Origin: Candidatus Hydrothermarchaeota archaeon
Lineage (GTDB): Archaea; Hydrothermarchaeota; Hydrothermarchaeia; Hydrothermarchaeales; WAQR01
Direction of reading: 5' to 3'
Assembly (NCBI GenBank): GCA_015520145.1
Contig: WAQR01000255.1
Span: 1-6,913, forward strand
DNA: 6,913 bases
Shown here: positions 1-5,200 of the stretch, one piece after another
Numbering within the stretch: position 1 is the stretch's first letter
Layout of the letters: every line of letters starts with the position of its first letter
Notes under the pieces: generated by a model
What the model was told of the DNA's origin: nothing
Databases searched by the model: none
What the model saw: only the letters and a program-made list of their open reading frames with translations
Position numbers and translations under genes: made by a program

Positions 1-203
1 CCAGGGGTCATTGCCTTGTGTGCGGTAAGCTTTGGGTCATCCTTAATTGCAGTGACAATACCCACCATAATACCATCGACCCTTTTCCTGAGTTCATGGA
101 CACGTATTATATCTTCCCTGCACGATATTCTCGTATCGCCTGTCTTTGATGCAATTTTCCCGTCGAGGGTCATGCCAGCATTTAATATTACATAAGGTCT
201 CAT
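1..203 (-). CDS. arfC: 2,5-diamino-6-(ribosylamino)-4(3H)-pyrimidinone 5'-phosphate reductase, N-terminal part (cut by the left window edge)
   Basis: Only the first 67 codons are visible; the gene runs off the left edge. The N-terminus starts MRPYVILNAGMTLDGKIA and continues with a GDTRIS stretch (about residues 22-27), then VDGIMVGIVTAIKDDPKLT (about residues 42-60). These match the first strands and the NADPH-binding loop of the RibD C-terminal / archaeal RED family (M. jannaschii MJ0671 type). That enzyme reduces the ribosylamino side chain of the pyrimidine intermediate to a ribitylamino group in archaeal riboflavin synthesis, which also feeds F420. The family usually has about 220 residues, so roughly two thirds is missing. 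The ATG at 203 is chosen because the conserved domain begins almost at once; a weak AGGAT sits 4 nt upstream. It is separated from the metal/redox operon by 126 nt and has its own TATA-like element. The family call is secure from the motifs; the full gene cannot be checked. Confidence 0.9.
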   Translation of the reverse strand, partial: MRPYVILNAGMTLDGKIASKTGDTRISCREDIIRVHELRKRVDGIMVGIVTAIKDDPKLTAHKAMTP

Positions 204-329
204 AACTATCCTAATATCCTCACTTATCTATATCCTGTCTTATCCCTGTCTTTCATCCATGTTTCATGTAACAGATATATTTAATTTTCCGCTTCCCCCG
301 CTTCCAGGTGGTCAGCTCATGGTGTCCGC
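204..329 (-). promoter_or_regulatory. Intergenic gap with putative archaeal promoter for arfC
   Basis: This is the longest non-coding stretch in the window. On the minus strand it holds the AT-rich element TTAAATATAT at about 284-275, preceded by the purine-rich GGAAAA at 290-285, which looks like a BRE plus TATA box. A start about 25 nt downstream would fall near 250 and give a leader of about 45 nt. That leader is purine-rich and carries two similar 10-bp units at 231-240 and 241-250 (AGACAGGATA / GACAGGGATA on the minus strand). No T-run or convincing hairpin marks termination of the upstream operon, so read-through into arfC is possible. The promoter is inferred from sequence alone. Confidence 0.5.
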
Positions 330-803
330 TCACGGCAGGGCTGAGGTCACATCATTCATAAACCTCGACCTTGTTCTCGACGCCTGCCTGTAGATAGCTG
401 CACCAAATAGACCGAGCACCACTGCAATAAACAATGCAGCAGAAACAGGGACAAATGGAACAGGAACCAGCGGGATTAAACTCCACGTACGGGGAGCACT
501 GTACACAAAAAAGACACCGACACCCAGCAGGAAAACCAGATGATAAAAAATACCAAAGAATCGGTCATGCTTAAAATCAAAATCAAAGATCAAATAGGTT
601 TTCCCGTCCCTCTCTCTTATCGTTATGAAAACCTGTCCCAGAGGTCTTTTGCTGGATGTATCGGGCCGCTGCCCGAACTCGACATGCAGGTGAATTGGTC
701 TTTTATATCCAATCACCTTAACCCCCATTTCTGAAAAATAGTCTTTAAGGTGGTCGAATGCCTCCTCTTTTGACAGATTGACCGTTCTAACTTCTACTGC
801 CAT
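330..803 (-). CDS. Unrecognised protein with two membrane segments, last gene of the operon
   Basis: A 157-residue protein I cannot assign to a named family. Residues 1-80 look like a small soluble alpha/beta domain: a helix at about 11-26 (KEEAFDHLKDYFSEMG), then alternating strands ending in LIFDFDFKHD. The pattern resembles uncharacterised small archaeal and bacterial proteins in which a helix is followed by a beta-meander. Two hydrophobic segments follow at about 83-101 and 109-137, the second rich in Pro and Val, and then a basic tail (RQASRTRSRF) that should lie in the cytoplasm, making a hairpin in the membrane with the N-domain also inside. There are no cysteines. The ATG at 803 has a strong GGAGG 8 nt upstream, overlapping the stop codon of the DsbA-like gene; the gap is 12 nt, so the two are probably co-transcribed and translated in sequence. 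Any link to metal or thiol chemistry rests on position only. Confidence 0.82.
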   Translation of the reverse strand: MAVEVRTVNLSKEEAFDHLKDYFSEMGVKVIGYKRPIHLHVEFGQRPDTSSKRPLGQVFITIRERDGKTYLIFDFDFKHDRFFGIFYHLVFLLGVGVFFVYSAPRTWSLIPLVPVPFVPVSAALFIAVVLGLFGAAIYRQASRTRSRFMNDVTSALP

Positions 804-811
804 TACTCCTT

Positions 812-816
812 CCTCC
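812..816 (-). promoter_or_regulatory. Ribosome binding site for the 157-residue protein
   Basis: GGAGG on the minus strand lies 8 nt before the ATG at 803 and includes the last base of the preceding TAG stop. A second AGGAG at 810-806 is too close (2 nt) to be the main site. Confidence 0.7.
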
Positions 817-1718
817 TAGCTTTCTTCTCCTAACTTCTGCTTCTCCAATCCTGATAATTCTGCATCAATAATCTCTTTAAACGCAGGGTAGGGCAGAACC
901 CCATCCACCCTCCTGCCATTGATGAAAAAGGTCGGGGTGCCGGTTACCCCAAGTTCCCTGCCCTCCTCCATATCTCCCAGTATCTCCGGCATGGGTTCCC
1001 GGGTATTGTAGCAGTTTTTGAATGAATCTACATCCAGACCTGCCTCACCTGCCCACTCCACTACCTTCGAGTCTATATTCACCATGGTAATCGAGTTGGA
1101 ATTCCTTCCCTGAAACAGCCTGTTATAGAAATACCAGAACCCTTCCTCACTCTGATTATATGCACATCCAGATGCTACCATTGCACTGGGAGACCAGCCT
1201 TCCATTGTCTGAAAATCCTTGTATACAAATCTGATATCCCCGCTGTAGTCTTCCATCAATTTTTCCATGGTTACATAGGCTTTGGCAGTGAAACCACATG
1301 CAAAATCACCAAACTCCACAATGGTCACCGGTGCATCTACCGGCCCTCTGACAGGATCATCTCCCCTGCTCACATTAAATCGCCAGACCGCCTGGACGTC
1401 TGGCGGATGAGGTTGGTTAGGCAGGTTAGGAGGGTTAGAAAGGTTAGAAGAGTTAGACTGCTGCACAGATCCGTTGATATCTTCTTCTTTATGACAGCGT
1501 TGTATCTGCGGCGCTGCCTGTTCACCTACCGCCCCTACCGCCACTGATTCTGGTACCGGTTCTGGTACTGGTTCTGGTGTGTCTGTGGCTGCTGGTGCAG
1601 GTGGCACAGGGCTGACCGCTGTCCTGGAATAAGCCAAAAAACCCCCGACAACCCCGACAGCGATTATCATGGTTATTGCCAGGAGATAAACATACATCTT
1701 TTTAATCGTAATTCCCAT
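816..1718 (-). CDS. Membrane-anchored DsbA-like (thioredoxin-fold) protein with a monothiol CGFT active site
   Basis: A 300-residue surface thiol protein. It has a signal anchor at about residues 9-30 after a short basic N-terminus, then a Pro/Ala/Glu-rich linker (about 36-60), a degenerate N-L-S-N-P repeat (about 86-107), and a DsbA/Thioredoxin_4-type domain from about 122 to the end. The domain shows VEFGDFACGFTAKAY, where families in this group normally have FxDFxCPxC. The first Cys (C141) is kept, but the resolving Cys is Thr144. The cis-proline loop GTPTFFING is intact (P262). Further cysteines are C75 in the linker, C185 and C236; the last two lie where relatives often have Cys. The start is ATG 1718, which overlaps the ccdA stop by one base (TAATG) and has GGGGG 8 nt upstream; a TTG at 1733 would add only five residues. 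Its likely partner is CcdA, encoded just before it. Exact activity (oxidase, reductase or mixed-disulfide holder) is unknown. Confidence 0.88.
   Translation of the reverse strand: MGITIKKMYVYLLAITMIIAVGVVGGFLAYSRTAVSPVPPAPAATDTPEPVPEPVPESVAVGAVGEQAAPQIQRCHKEEDINGSVQQSNSSNLSNPPNLPNQPHPPDVQAVWRFNVSRGDDPVRGPVDAPVTIVEFGDFACGFTAKAYVTMEKLMEDYSGDIRFVYKDFQTMEGWSPSAMVASGCAYNQSEEGFWYFYNRLFQGRNSNSITMVNIDSKVVEWAGEAGLDVDSFKNCYNTREPMPEILGDMEEGRELGVTGTPTFFINGRRVDGVLPYPAFKEIIDAELSGLEKQKLGEES
1381..1405 (-). repeat. Inverted repeat within the DsbA-like linker
   Basis: An 8-bp perfect inverted repeat, CGCCAGAC (1381-1388) and GTCTGGCG (1398-1405), flanks a 9-nt loop. A competing stem can form between CCGCC 1388-1392 and GGCGG 1402-1406. 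It is coding sequence and abuts a 9-bp tandem repeat. Confidence 0.7.
1404..1457 (-). repeat. 9-bp in-frame tandem repeat in the DsbA-like linker
   Basis: Read on the minus strand, five units of consensus YCTAACCNT follow each other at 1457-1413 (TCTAACTCT, TCTAACCTT, TCTAACCCT, CCTAACCTG, CCTAACCAA), with a sixth more divergent unit (CCTCATCCG) at 1412-1404. The period is three codons, giving S/P-N-x tripeptides (SNS, SNL, SNP, PNL, PNQ). It lies in the linker between the anchor and the thioredoxin fold. The core resembles telomere-type CCTAAC by chance of composition; no telomere is implied. Confidence 0.85.
1549..1581 (-). repeat. 12-bp in-frame repeat encoding Glu-Pro-Val-Pro
   Basis: Two near-identical 12-bp units (1549-1560 and 1561-1572, one mismatch) and a partial third (1573-1581) encode EPVPEPVPE in the Pro-rich stalk of the DsbA-like protein, just outside its membrane anchor. 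Confidence 0.75.
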
Positions 1719-2479
1719 TACAATAACCCCCAATTCTTTAGAATGTCCTGCTCATAATCAGGGAAATATGGTATCAGGGTGGTCTGGATAAGTTTGTCCA
1801 CGCCGAACAACATTCCAACGCCAGTTATTATCAAAACCCAGCCTGCAATCCTCCTGATAAGTATCGAATTCCTCTTAACCCAGTCGACTCTCTTCGATGT
1901 ATATTTGCCGCCGTATGCAATCGCAAGAAGAGGGATACCAAGTCCAGCAGAATACGTGAGGAGTAAAATCGACCCATTAACTAACTGTCCCTGATAGGTT
2001 GCATACATGAGCACAGACCCCAGAATCGGCCCGACACACGGGATCCAGACGATCCCAAGCGACAGCCCGAGGACAAATGCACTGAGAAGTGGATGCCCCT
2101 CACCTGAAACCTTTGAGATAGCACCACTACCCCTGCCATCCCTGCCGAGACGATCTAACAGGCAGTTGACAAATCTGGAGGAATATCTGGTATATATCCC
2201 GTTAATATTCTCATCCACCATGACAAGACCAAAACCGATGATTAGCACAATAAAGGCAGATCTTAGGACTTCCTTATATTCTCCTGCAGCAAGCCCTATC
2301 ATCGAAAATAATCCCCCCATCAAAGTAAAAGTTACAGCGCTGCCTAGGACGATGAGAATCGGTCTCAGCCTATGCCCTACACTACCCGCGAGCATCGGCG
2401 GCAGAATCGGTATTATGCAGGGGGTTGTTACAGTCAAAATCCCTGCTATAAAAGCTAAAAATAACGACGGCTCAATCAT
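1718..2479 (-). CDS. ccdA: CcdA/DsbD-type cytochrome c biogenesis / thiol-disulfide electron transporter
   Basis: A 253-residue polytopic membrane protein with about six hydrophobic segments (roughly 5-27, 35-60, 72-89, 130-160, 168-188 and 208-226). The two redox cysteines of the family are present, each in a proline-containing motif: TTPCIIPILPP (C21) in the first helix and WIPCVGPILG (C148) in the fourth. In this family these cysteines pass reducing equivalents from cytoplasmic thioredoxin across the membrane to an outward-facing thioredoxin-like partner. The length fits stand-alone CcdA. The loop at about 91-128 is longer and more charged than a minimal one and carries an extra C106. The ATG at 2479 lies 2 nt after the stop of the methyltransferase gene, with GAAGGAG 11 nt upstream inside that gene. 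The stop overlaps the ATG of the DsbA-like gene, implying translational coupling and joint function. The family call is firm; whether it serves cytochrome c maturation or another thiol task is not shown. Confidence 0.93.
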   Translation of the reverse strand: MIEPSLFLAFIAGILTVTTPCIIPILPPMLAGSVGHRLRPILIVLGSAVTFTLMGGLFSMIGLAAGEYKEVLRSAFIVLIIGFGLVMVDENINGIYTRYSSRFVNCLLDRLGRDGRGSGAISKVSGEGHPLLSAFVLGLSLGIVWIPCVGPILGSVLMYATYQGQLVNGSILLLTYSAGLGIPLLAIAYGGKYTSKRVDWVKRNSILIRRIAGWVLIITGVGMLFGVDKLIQTTLIPYFPDYEQDILKNWGLL

Positions 2480-2481
2480 GA

Positions 2482-3345
2482 TTACTGTTTCTCCTTCATC
2501 TCATCTCCTATCTCTCGTATATCACCCCTTCCACCTCTCTTCAATCCCAGAAGTCTCATCAGCCTCATCAAAGGCAGTAAAAAGAACGAGAGAGCGAAAA
2601 ACATCGGGACTTTACATTTATATTCTCTGTACGCCTCTTTAAATTTCGCTTCCATCTCTTTCTCCTCCTTTTTTGCCAGCTGGTAATACATAAAAATCAG
2701 GATGGGCCACATTACAAGGGTGATTATTGTCGGCCACTGGATCAGGAGTCCGATGGTGATGAGGATAATCCCGAGATACTGGGGATGGCGGGAATATCTG
2801 TAGATGCCCTCTGTTACAAGTTCTCCACCTGACCGATATATCAGTTTCCAGCCCCTGTCAATTAGAATGAACCCGGTTACTATAAGAACCAAACTTACTG
2901 CCATTACAAGAGGCCATCCCCATTCCAAACCCAGTATCCCGAGCATATCCAGCATTGTCGCAAGCAGATGCCCCTGTTTATGGCCAAATGAAAGAGGTAT
3001 ACCAAGGAAAGTGGACAGGAAATAGATGGTGAGTGGAAACCCGAACATCTCGGTGAACAGGGCTATGATAAATGCCTCGTATATCCCAAGAGAACGCCAT
3101 TCCCTTTTTTTTGTCGGCATAAGAAAACCCAGGACAAAGAAAGAGAATAATGCAACGGCAATAAACACCGCAGCCCATCTACCATAGGCATAACTATCTG
3201 ACGGCATGAGGTCATCGAAAAGAGCAGCGTTTCCTGGTGCTCCAAAAAGCAGGCTGAGATAATAGAATATATTGATGATAAGGACAACTACAAAACCCAG
3301 AAATAATGCGGTTAATATATATGTCCCAATTTTCCGTGATTTCAT
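2482..3345 (-). CDS. Membrane methyltransferase of the isoprenylcysteine carboxyl / phospholipid methyltransferase type
   Basis: A 287-residue integral membrane protein with hydrophobic segments at about 9-33, 56-76, 88-113, 145-163, 188-205, 206-224 and 249-266. The C-terminal half carries the signature of the ICMT/PEMT superfamily: LVTEGIYRYSRHPQYLG (RHPQY at 186-190), then a hydrophobic hairpin, then KKEEKEMEAKF (EE at 227-228) and YREYKCKVP (239-247). In characterised relatives the RHP and EE elements bind S-adenosylmethionine. The N-terminal 140 residues are an added membrane region not needed for that fold. Substrates in this superfamily include prenyl-cysteine carboxylates, phosphatidylethanolamine and other small molecules, and the sequence does not decide. 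Related genes do occur beside heavy-metal ATPases and thiol proteins in bacteria, which fits here. The ATG at 3345 is 22 nt after the previous stop; the RBS is weak. The basic, charged C-tail (about 268-287) should be cytoplasmic. Confidence 0.85.
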   Translation of the reverse strand: MKSRKIGTYILTALFLGFVVVLIINIFYYLSLLFGAPGNAALFDDLMPSDSYAYGRWAAVFIAVALFSFFVLGFLMPTKKREWRSLGIYEAFIIALFTEMFGFPLTIYFLSTFLGIPLSFGHKQGHLLATMLDMLGILGLEWGWPLVMAVSLVLIVTGFILIDRGWKLIYRSGGELVTEGIYRYSRHPQYLGIILITIGLLIQWPTIITLVMWPILIFMYYQLAKKEEKEMEAKFKEAYREYKCKVPMFFALSFFLLPLMRLMRLLGLKRGGRGDIREIGDEMKEKQ

Positions 3346-3367
3346 AACCTTTTCTCATCCTTTTTTT

Positions 3368-3604
3368 CTACATCATCCCTCTGATAAAGAGGACAACCAG
3401 AGATATAATAAGCCCTGCAAACACCCATTTCAAAATCCCGCCGCCACCACTGCCGCTACCACCGCCGCCACAGCAGCCCGCGTGTCCGGGCTGTCCAGGA
3501 TGTCCTAAATCGTCGGAATGACGCCCTTTTTCGTGCACTTTTTTAATATCATCATTCCTTGTCCTGTCTGACTCATCCTCTGTTTCATGCCCGCAGCATT
3601 TCAT
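3368..3604 (-). CDS. Small Cys/His/Gly-rich protein with C-terminal membrane helix, putative metal-binding
   Basis: A 78-residue protein with no family I can name. It begins MKCCGHE, so a Cys-Cys pair and a His stand at residues 3-6. A hydrophilic, charged stretch follows with His at 24, 29, 35 and 41, then a collagen-like GHPGQPGHAG, a second Cys-Cys pair (C44, C45), an 11-residue Gly/Ser run (46-56) and one hydrophobic helix (about 57-74) ending RGMM. Four cysteines and five histidines in 45 residues suggest soft-metal binding, tethered to the membrane by a flexible Gly linker; this is inference. Start ATG 3604 overlaps the flavoprotein stop by 4 nt (ATGA) and has an excellent GAGGTGAC 6 nt upstream (3618-3611). 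That coupling and RBS support a real gene despite its size and odd composition. It could be an analogue of the small DUF2933-type membrane proteins seen near copper ATPases, but I see no clear motif match. Confidence 0.82.
   Translation of the reverse strand: MKCCGHETEDESDRTRNDDIKKVHEKGRHSDDLGHPGQPGHAGCCGGGGSGSGGGGILKWVFAGLIISLVVLFIRGMM
3437..3505 (-). repeat. Low-complexity Gly/Ser run and 9-bp tandem repeat in the small Cys protein
   Basis: On the minus strand three 9-bp units GGACATCCT, GGACAGCCC and GGACACGCG (3505-3479) encode GHP-GQP-GHA. After the CC pair, the GGN-rich stretch at 3469-3437 encodes GGGGSGSGGGG. Confidence 0.75.
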
Positions 3605-4869
3605 TTTATTGTCACCTCATCTCTCCTTTCTCTCAAAATAGATATCATGTCCAGATTAACTGCCCTTGAGACCTTTTTTAACAGCGCGATTCCTGACGGC
3701 AGCTTCTCGTCATTTAAATACATCCCAAGAACTTTTTGAGCAATCCGCTTATCGTTCAATTTCCTTACCACATTATCCCATGCCATATCCGGGGCACGTA
3801 TTGCGAGATTTTGAATGAGATACAGACCCGCATAGAACTTCCTGCTCCCATATACCTCTTTTCTGTAGATATCCTGCGCCTTCGATAGTTCCATCCTGCC
3901 ATTTAAGACCTCTGATATCAGCTTCCCGCAGATTTCTGCGTAATATACCGTCTTCCTGATACCCTCTCCTGAGACCGGCAGGACCTGACCGCAGGAATCT
4001 CCCACTGCGAATACCCCATCTACTATGGGTTCTTTTAGGCCTGCGCATGGGATAAGCCCGCCGTGGACGTCCAGTGGGCTTTCATCTACATCTACATCCA
4101 GCAATTTCATGAACGTCTTCATCTGTTTTAGGATATTGGTCTTGGTATAACCGCCTACCCCTATCCTCGCCCTAGTCTCTCCAACAGGAAATACCCAGCC
4201 GTATCCTCCTTTAATAAACTCGCTTCCAAAATATATATGGACTGAACCGGTATCTCCGCTGTATTCCACCTCTGATTCGATACCTTGCGCCATCTTCGAG
4301 ATCTCGGCACGGCTGCCCGTTTTCTTCAGGCGGTTGCTGTTTGCAGTAACACCCCGCCACCCGCTACAGTCAACTACGAGTTCGCCTTTATAGCTCTTCC
4401 CTTCACACACTACCTCTTTTAGGTCTTCCTTTTTGCGGTGTCTTATGACTTTCACGGCCTTCGAGCCTGTGACTATCTTTACTCCTGCATTTTTTAGCCT
4501 GTCTGCCATGGAATTACAGAACACCTTATAATCGATTGTGCAAATTGGTCCTGGGAGCTCAATCTCGGCTTTAGAACCTAGATTCGAATGGAATGTTATC
4601 GTATCAAATGTCTTCAATATACTCTCTTCACACTTCAACTTCGTCAGCACATCGACAAATGTACCGCATGTAGACCACTGTGTCTGTCCAAGTTCTCTCT
4701 GCCTTTCAAGTATGACTATCTCACAGGACCCATCATCATATCCATCGGATCCACCTGGTCCACTGCCACCAGATCCGCCGCCAGATGTAATAAAATAGGC
4801 TGTGGAAAGCCCTGCAAAGCTGCCGCCTATTATTATTGTTTTGTTTTTATAATTGTTTTTATAGTTCAT
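3601..4869 (-). CDS. FAD-dependent oxidoreductase of the geranylgeranyl reductase family
   Basis: A 422-residue soluble flavoprotein. An N-terminal Rossmann motif, TIIIGGSFAGLSTAYFI (11-27), is followed after an insertion by the strand EIVILER, whose acidic residue (E55) should bind the adenosine ribose. VVDCSGWRG (166-172) is the second nucleotide loop, YGWVFPVGETRARIGVGG (223-240) corresponds to the family's YxWxFP motif, and GVFAVGDSCGQVLPVSGEGI (285-304) is the GD motif binding the FAD pyrophosphate and ribityl. The C-terminal 90 residues are helical. Relatives saturate prenyl chains of archaeal lipids or quinones; the true substrate here is not shown. Odd is a Gly/Ser/Asp-rich insertion (29-48) between the first helix and second strand of the FAD domain. 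The ATG at 4869 follows the YHS gene by 30 nt; upstream there is only a weak ACAGG plus a duplicated start-like sequence. The stop overlaps the next ATG by 4 nt. The superfamily is clear, the exact substrate uncertain. Confidence 0.88.
   Translation of the reverse strand: MNYKNNYKNKTIIIGGSFAGLSTAYFITSGGGSGGSGPGGSDGYDDGSCEIVILERQRELGQTQWSTCGTFVDVLTKLKCEESILKTFDTITFHSNLGSKAEIELPGPICTIDYKVFCNSMADRLKNAGVKIVTGSKAVKVIRHRKKEDLKEVVCEGKSYKGELVVDCSGWRGVTANSNRLKKTGSRAEISKMAQGIESEVEYSGDTGSVHIYFGSEFIKGGYGWVFPVGETRARIGVGGYTKTNILKQMKTFMKLLDVDVDESPLDVHGGLIPCAGLKEPIVDGVFAVGDSCGQVLPVSGEGIRKTVYYAEICGKLISEVLNGRMELSKAQDIYRKEVYGSRKFYAGLYLIQNLAIRAPDMAWDNVVRKLNDKRIAQKVLGMYLNDEKLPSGIALLKKVSRAVNLDMISILRERRDEVTIK
4732..4785 (-). 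repeat. Gly/Ser-rich insertion in the FAD-binding domain
   Basis: Residues 29-46 of the flavoprotein read SGGGSGGSGPGGSDGYDD, encoded by repetitive GGN/TCN/AGT codons. It separates the Rossmann helix from the second beta strand, a place where most relatives have a short turn. Confidence 0.7.
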
Positions 4870-4898
4870 CCTGTTTTCATCCTGTTCGTCTGTTCGTC
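4867..4898 (-). repeat. Short direct repeats at the flavoprotein start, with a possible leader mini-ORF
   Basis: On the minus strand GACGAACA occurs twice in tandem (4898-4891 and 4890-4883), and AACAGGATG occurs twice (4886-4878 and 4875-4867), the second including the start codon at 4869. The first copy opens a mini-ORF, ATG 4880, encoding M-K-T-G, whose TGA (4868-4866) overlaps that start. It may be a duplication by slippage or a coupling device. Confidence 0.5.
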
Positions 4899-4899
4899 T

Positions 4900-5184
4900 T
4901 TACCAGAACTTCCACCAGGGCTTTTTTGCAGTTGACTGGCTGTGTCCGTGACCACCGTGGCCATGGTGGTGGTCGTGATGTCCGTGACTTGGGTGTGACT
5001 CGTGCATTCCATGCATCTCTGCCTCTGCCTGGCCTGAGCCCTCACCCAGATATTTCTCCGGGTTCTCTTCAAACGCAGCCTTGCATCCAGGTGCGCAGAA
5101 GTAGTATGTCTTACCTTCGTATTCTGATGTCCATTCTGCTTTATCCTCGTCCACTTCCATTTTACAAATCGGGTCTATCGCCAT
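4900..5184 (-). CDS. YHS-domain metal-binding protein with His-rich tail
   Basis: A 94-residue, probably cytoplasmic protein. Residues 3-46 form a YHS domain: DPICKMEVDEDKAEWTSEYEGKTYYFCAPGC, with cysteines at 7, 30 and 34, followed by FEENPEKYL. This treble-clef-like domain is common beside or fused to Cu+ and other heavy-metal ATPases and is related to TRASH domains. A tail with 12 His in residues 58-81 and two Met (57, 60) follows, a strong candidate metal reservoir. The end KKPWWKFW is basic-aromatic and could touch the membrane surface. An in-frame ATG at 5292 would add 36 residues, but they overlap copA and look like shadow sequence. The ATG at 5184 is chosen for its perfect AGGAGGTGA 6 nt upstream and because the domain begins immediately. 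It follows copA by 16 nt, so a role in holding or delivering copper to the ATPase is likely. Confidence 0.92.
   Translation of the reverse strand: MAIDPICKMEVDEDKAEWTSEYEGKTYYFCAPGCKAAFEENPEKYLGEGSGQAEAEMHGMHESHPSHGHHDHHHGHGGHGHSQSTAKKPWWKFW
4942..5013 (-). repeat. Histidine-rich coding stretch
   Basis: Codons 58-81 of the YHS protein give 12 His in 24 residues, mixed with Gly, Asp, Ser and Met in HGH / HHDHHH patterns. Confidence 0.8.
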
Positions 5185-5190
5185 TATTTT

Positions 5191-5199
5191 CACCTCCTT
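5191..5199 (-). promoter_or_regulatory. Ribosome binding site fixing the start of the YHS protein
   Basis: AGGAGGTGA on the minus strand, 6 nt before ATG 5184 and in the 16-nt gap after the copA stop. Its full match to an archaeal anti-Shine-Dalgarno decides against the longer ORF from 5292. Confidence 0.85.
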
Positions 5200-5200
5200 T

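Noticed and set aside
260..330. Terminator after the last operon gene
   Set aside because: No T-run on the transcribed-sense minus strand and no stable hairpin could be found after the stop codon at 330.
1404..1457. Telomere or CRISPR-like array
   Set aside because: The CCTAAC units are short, degenerate, three-codon in-frame repeats inside a gene, with no spacers and no chromosome-end context.
1719..1733. TTG start five codons upstream for the DsbA-like protein
   Set aside because: The ATG at 1718 forms a TAATG coupling with the ccdA stop and has GGGGG 8 nt upstream; the TTG adds nothing recognisable.
2007..2642. Plus-strand ORF of 211 codons
   Set aside because: It lies opposite ccdA and the end of the methyltransferase gene, which have clear family motifs; its own product is Ser/Pro/Ile-rich without any domain pattern.
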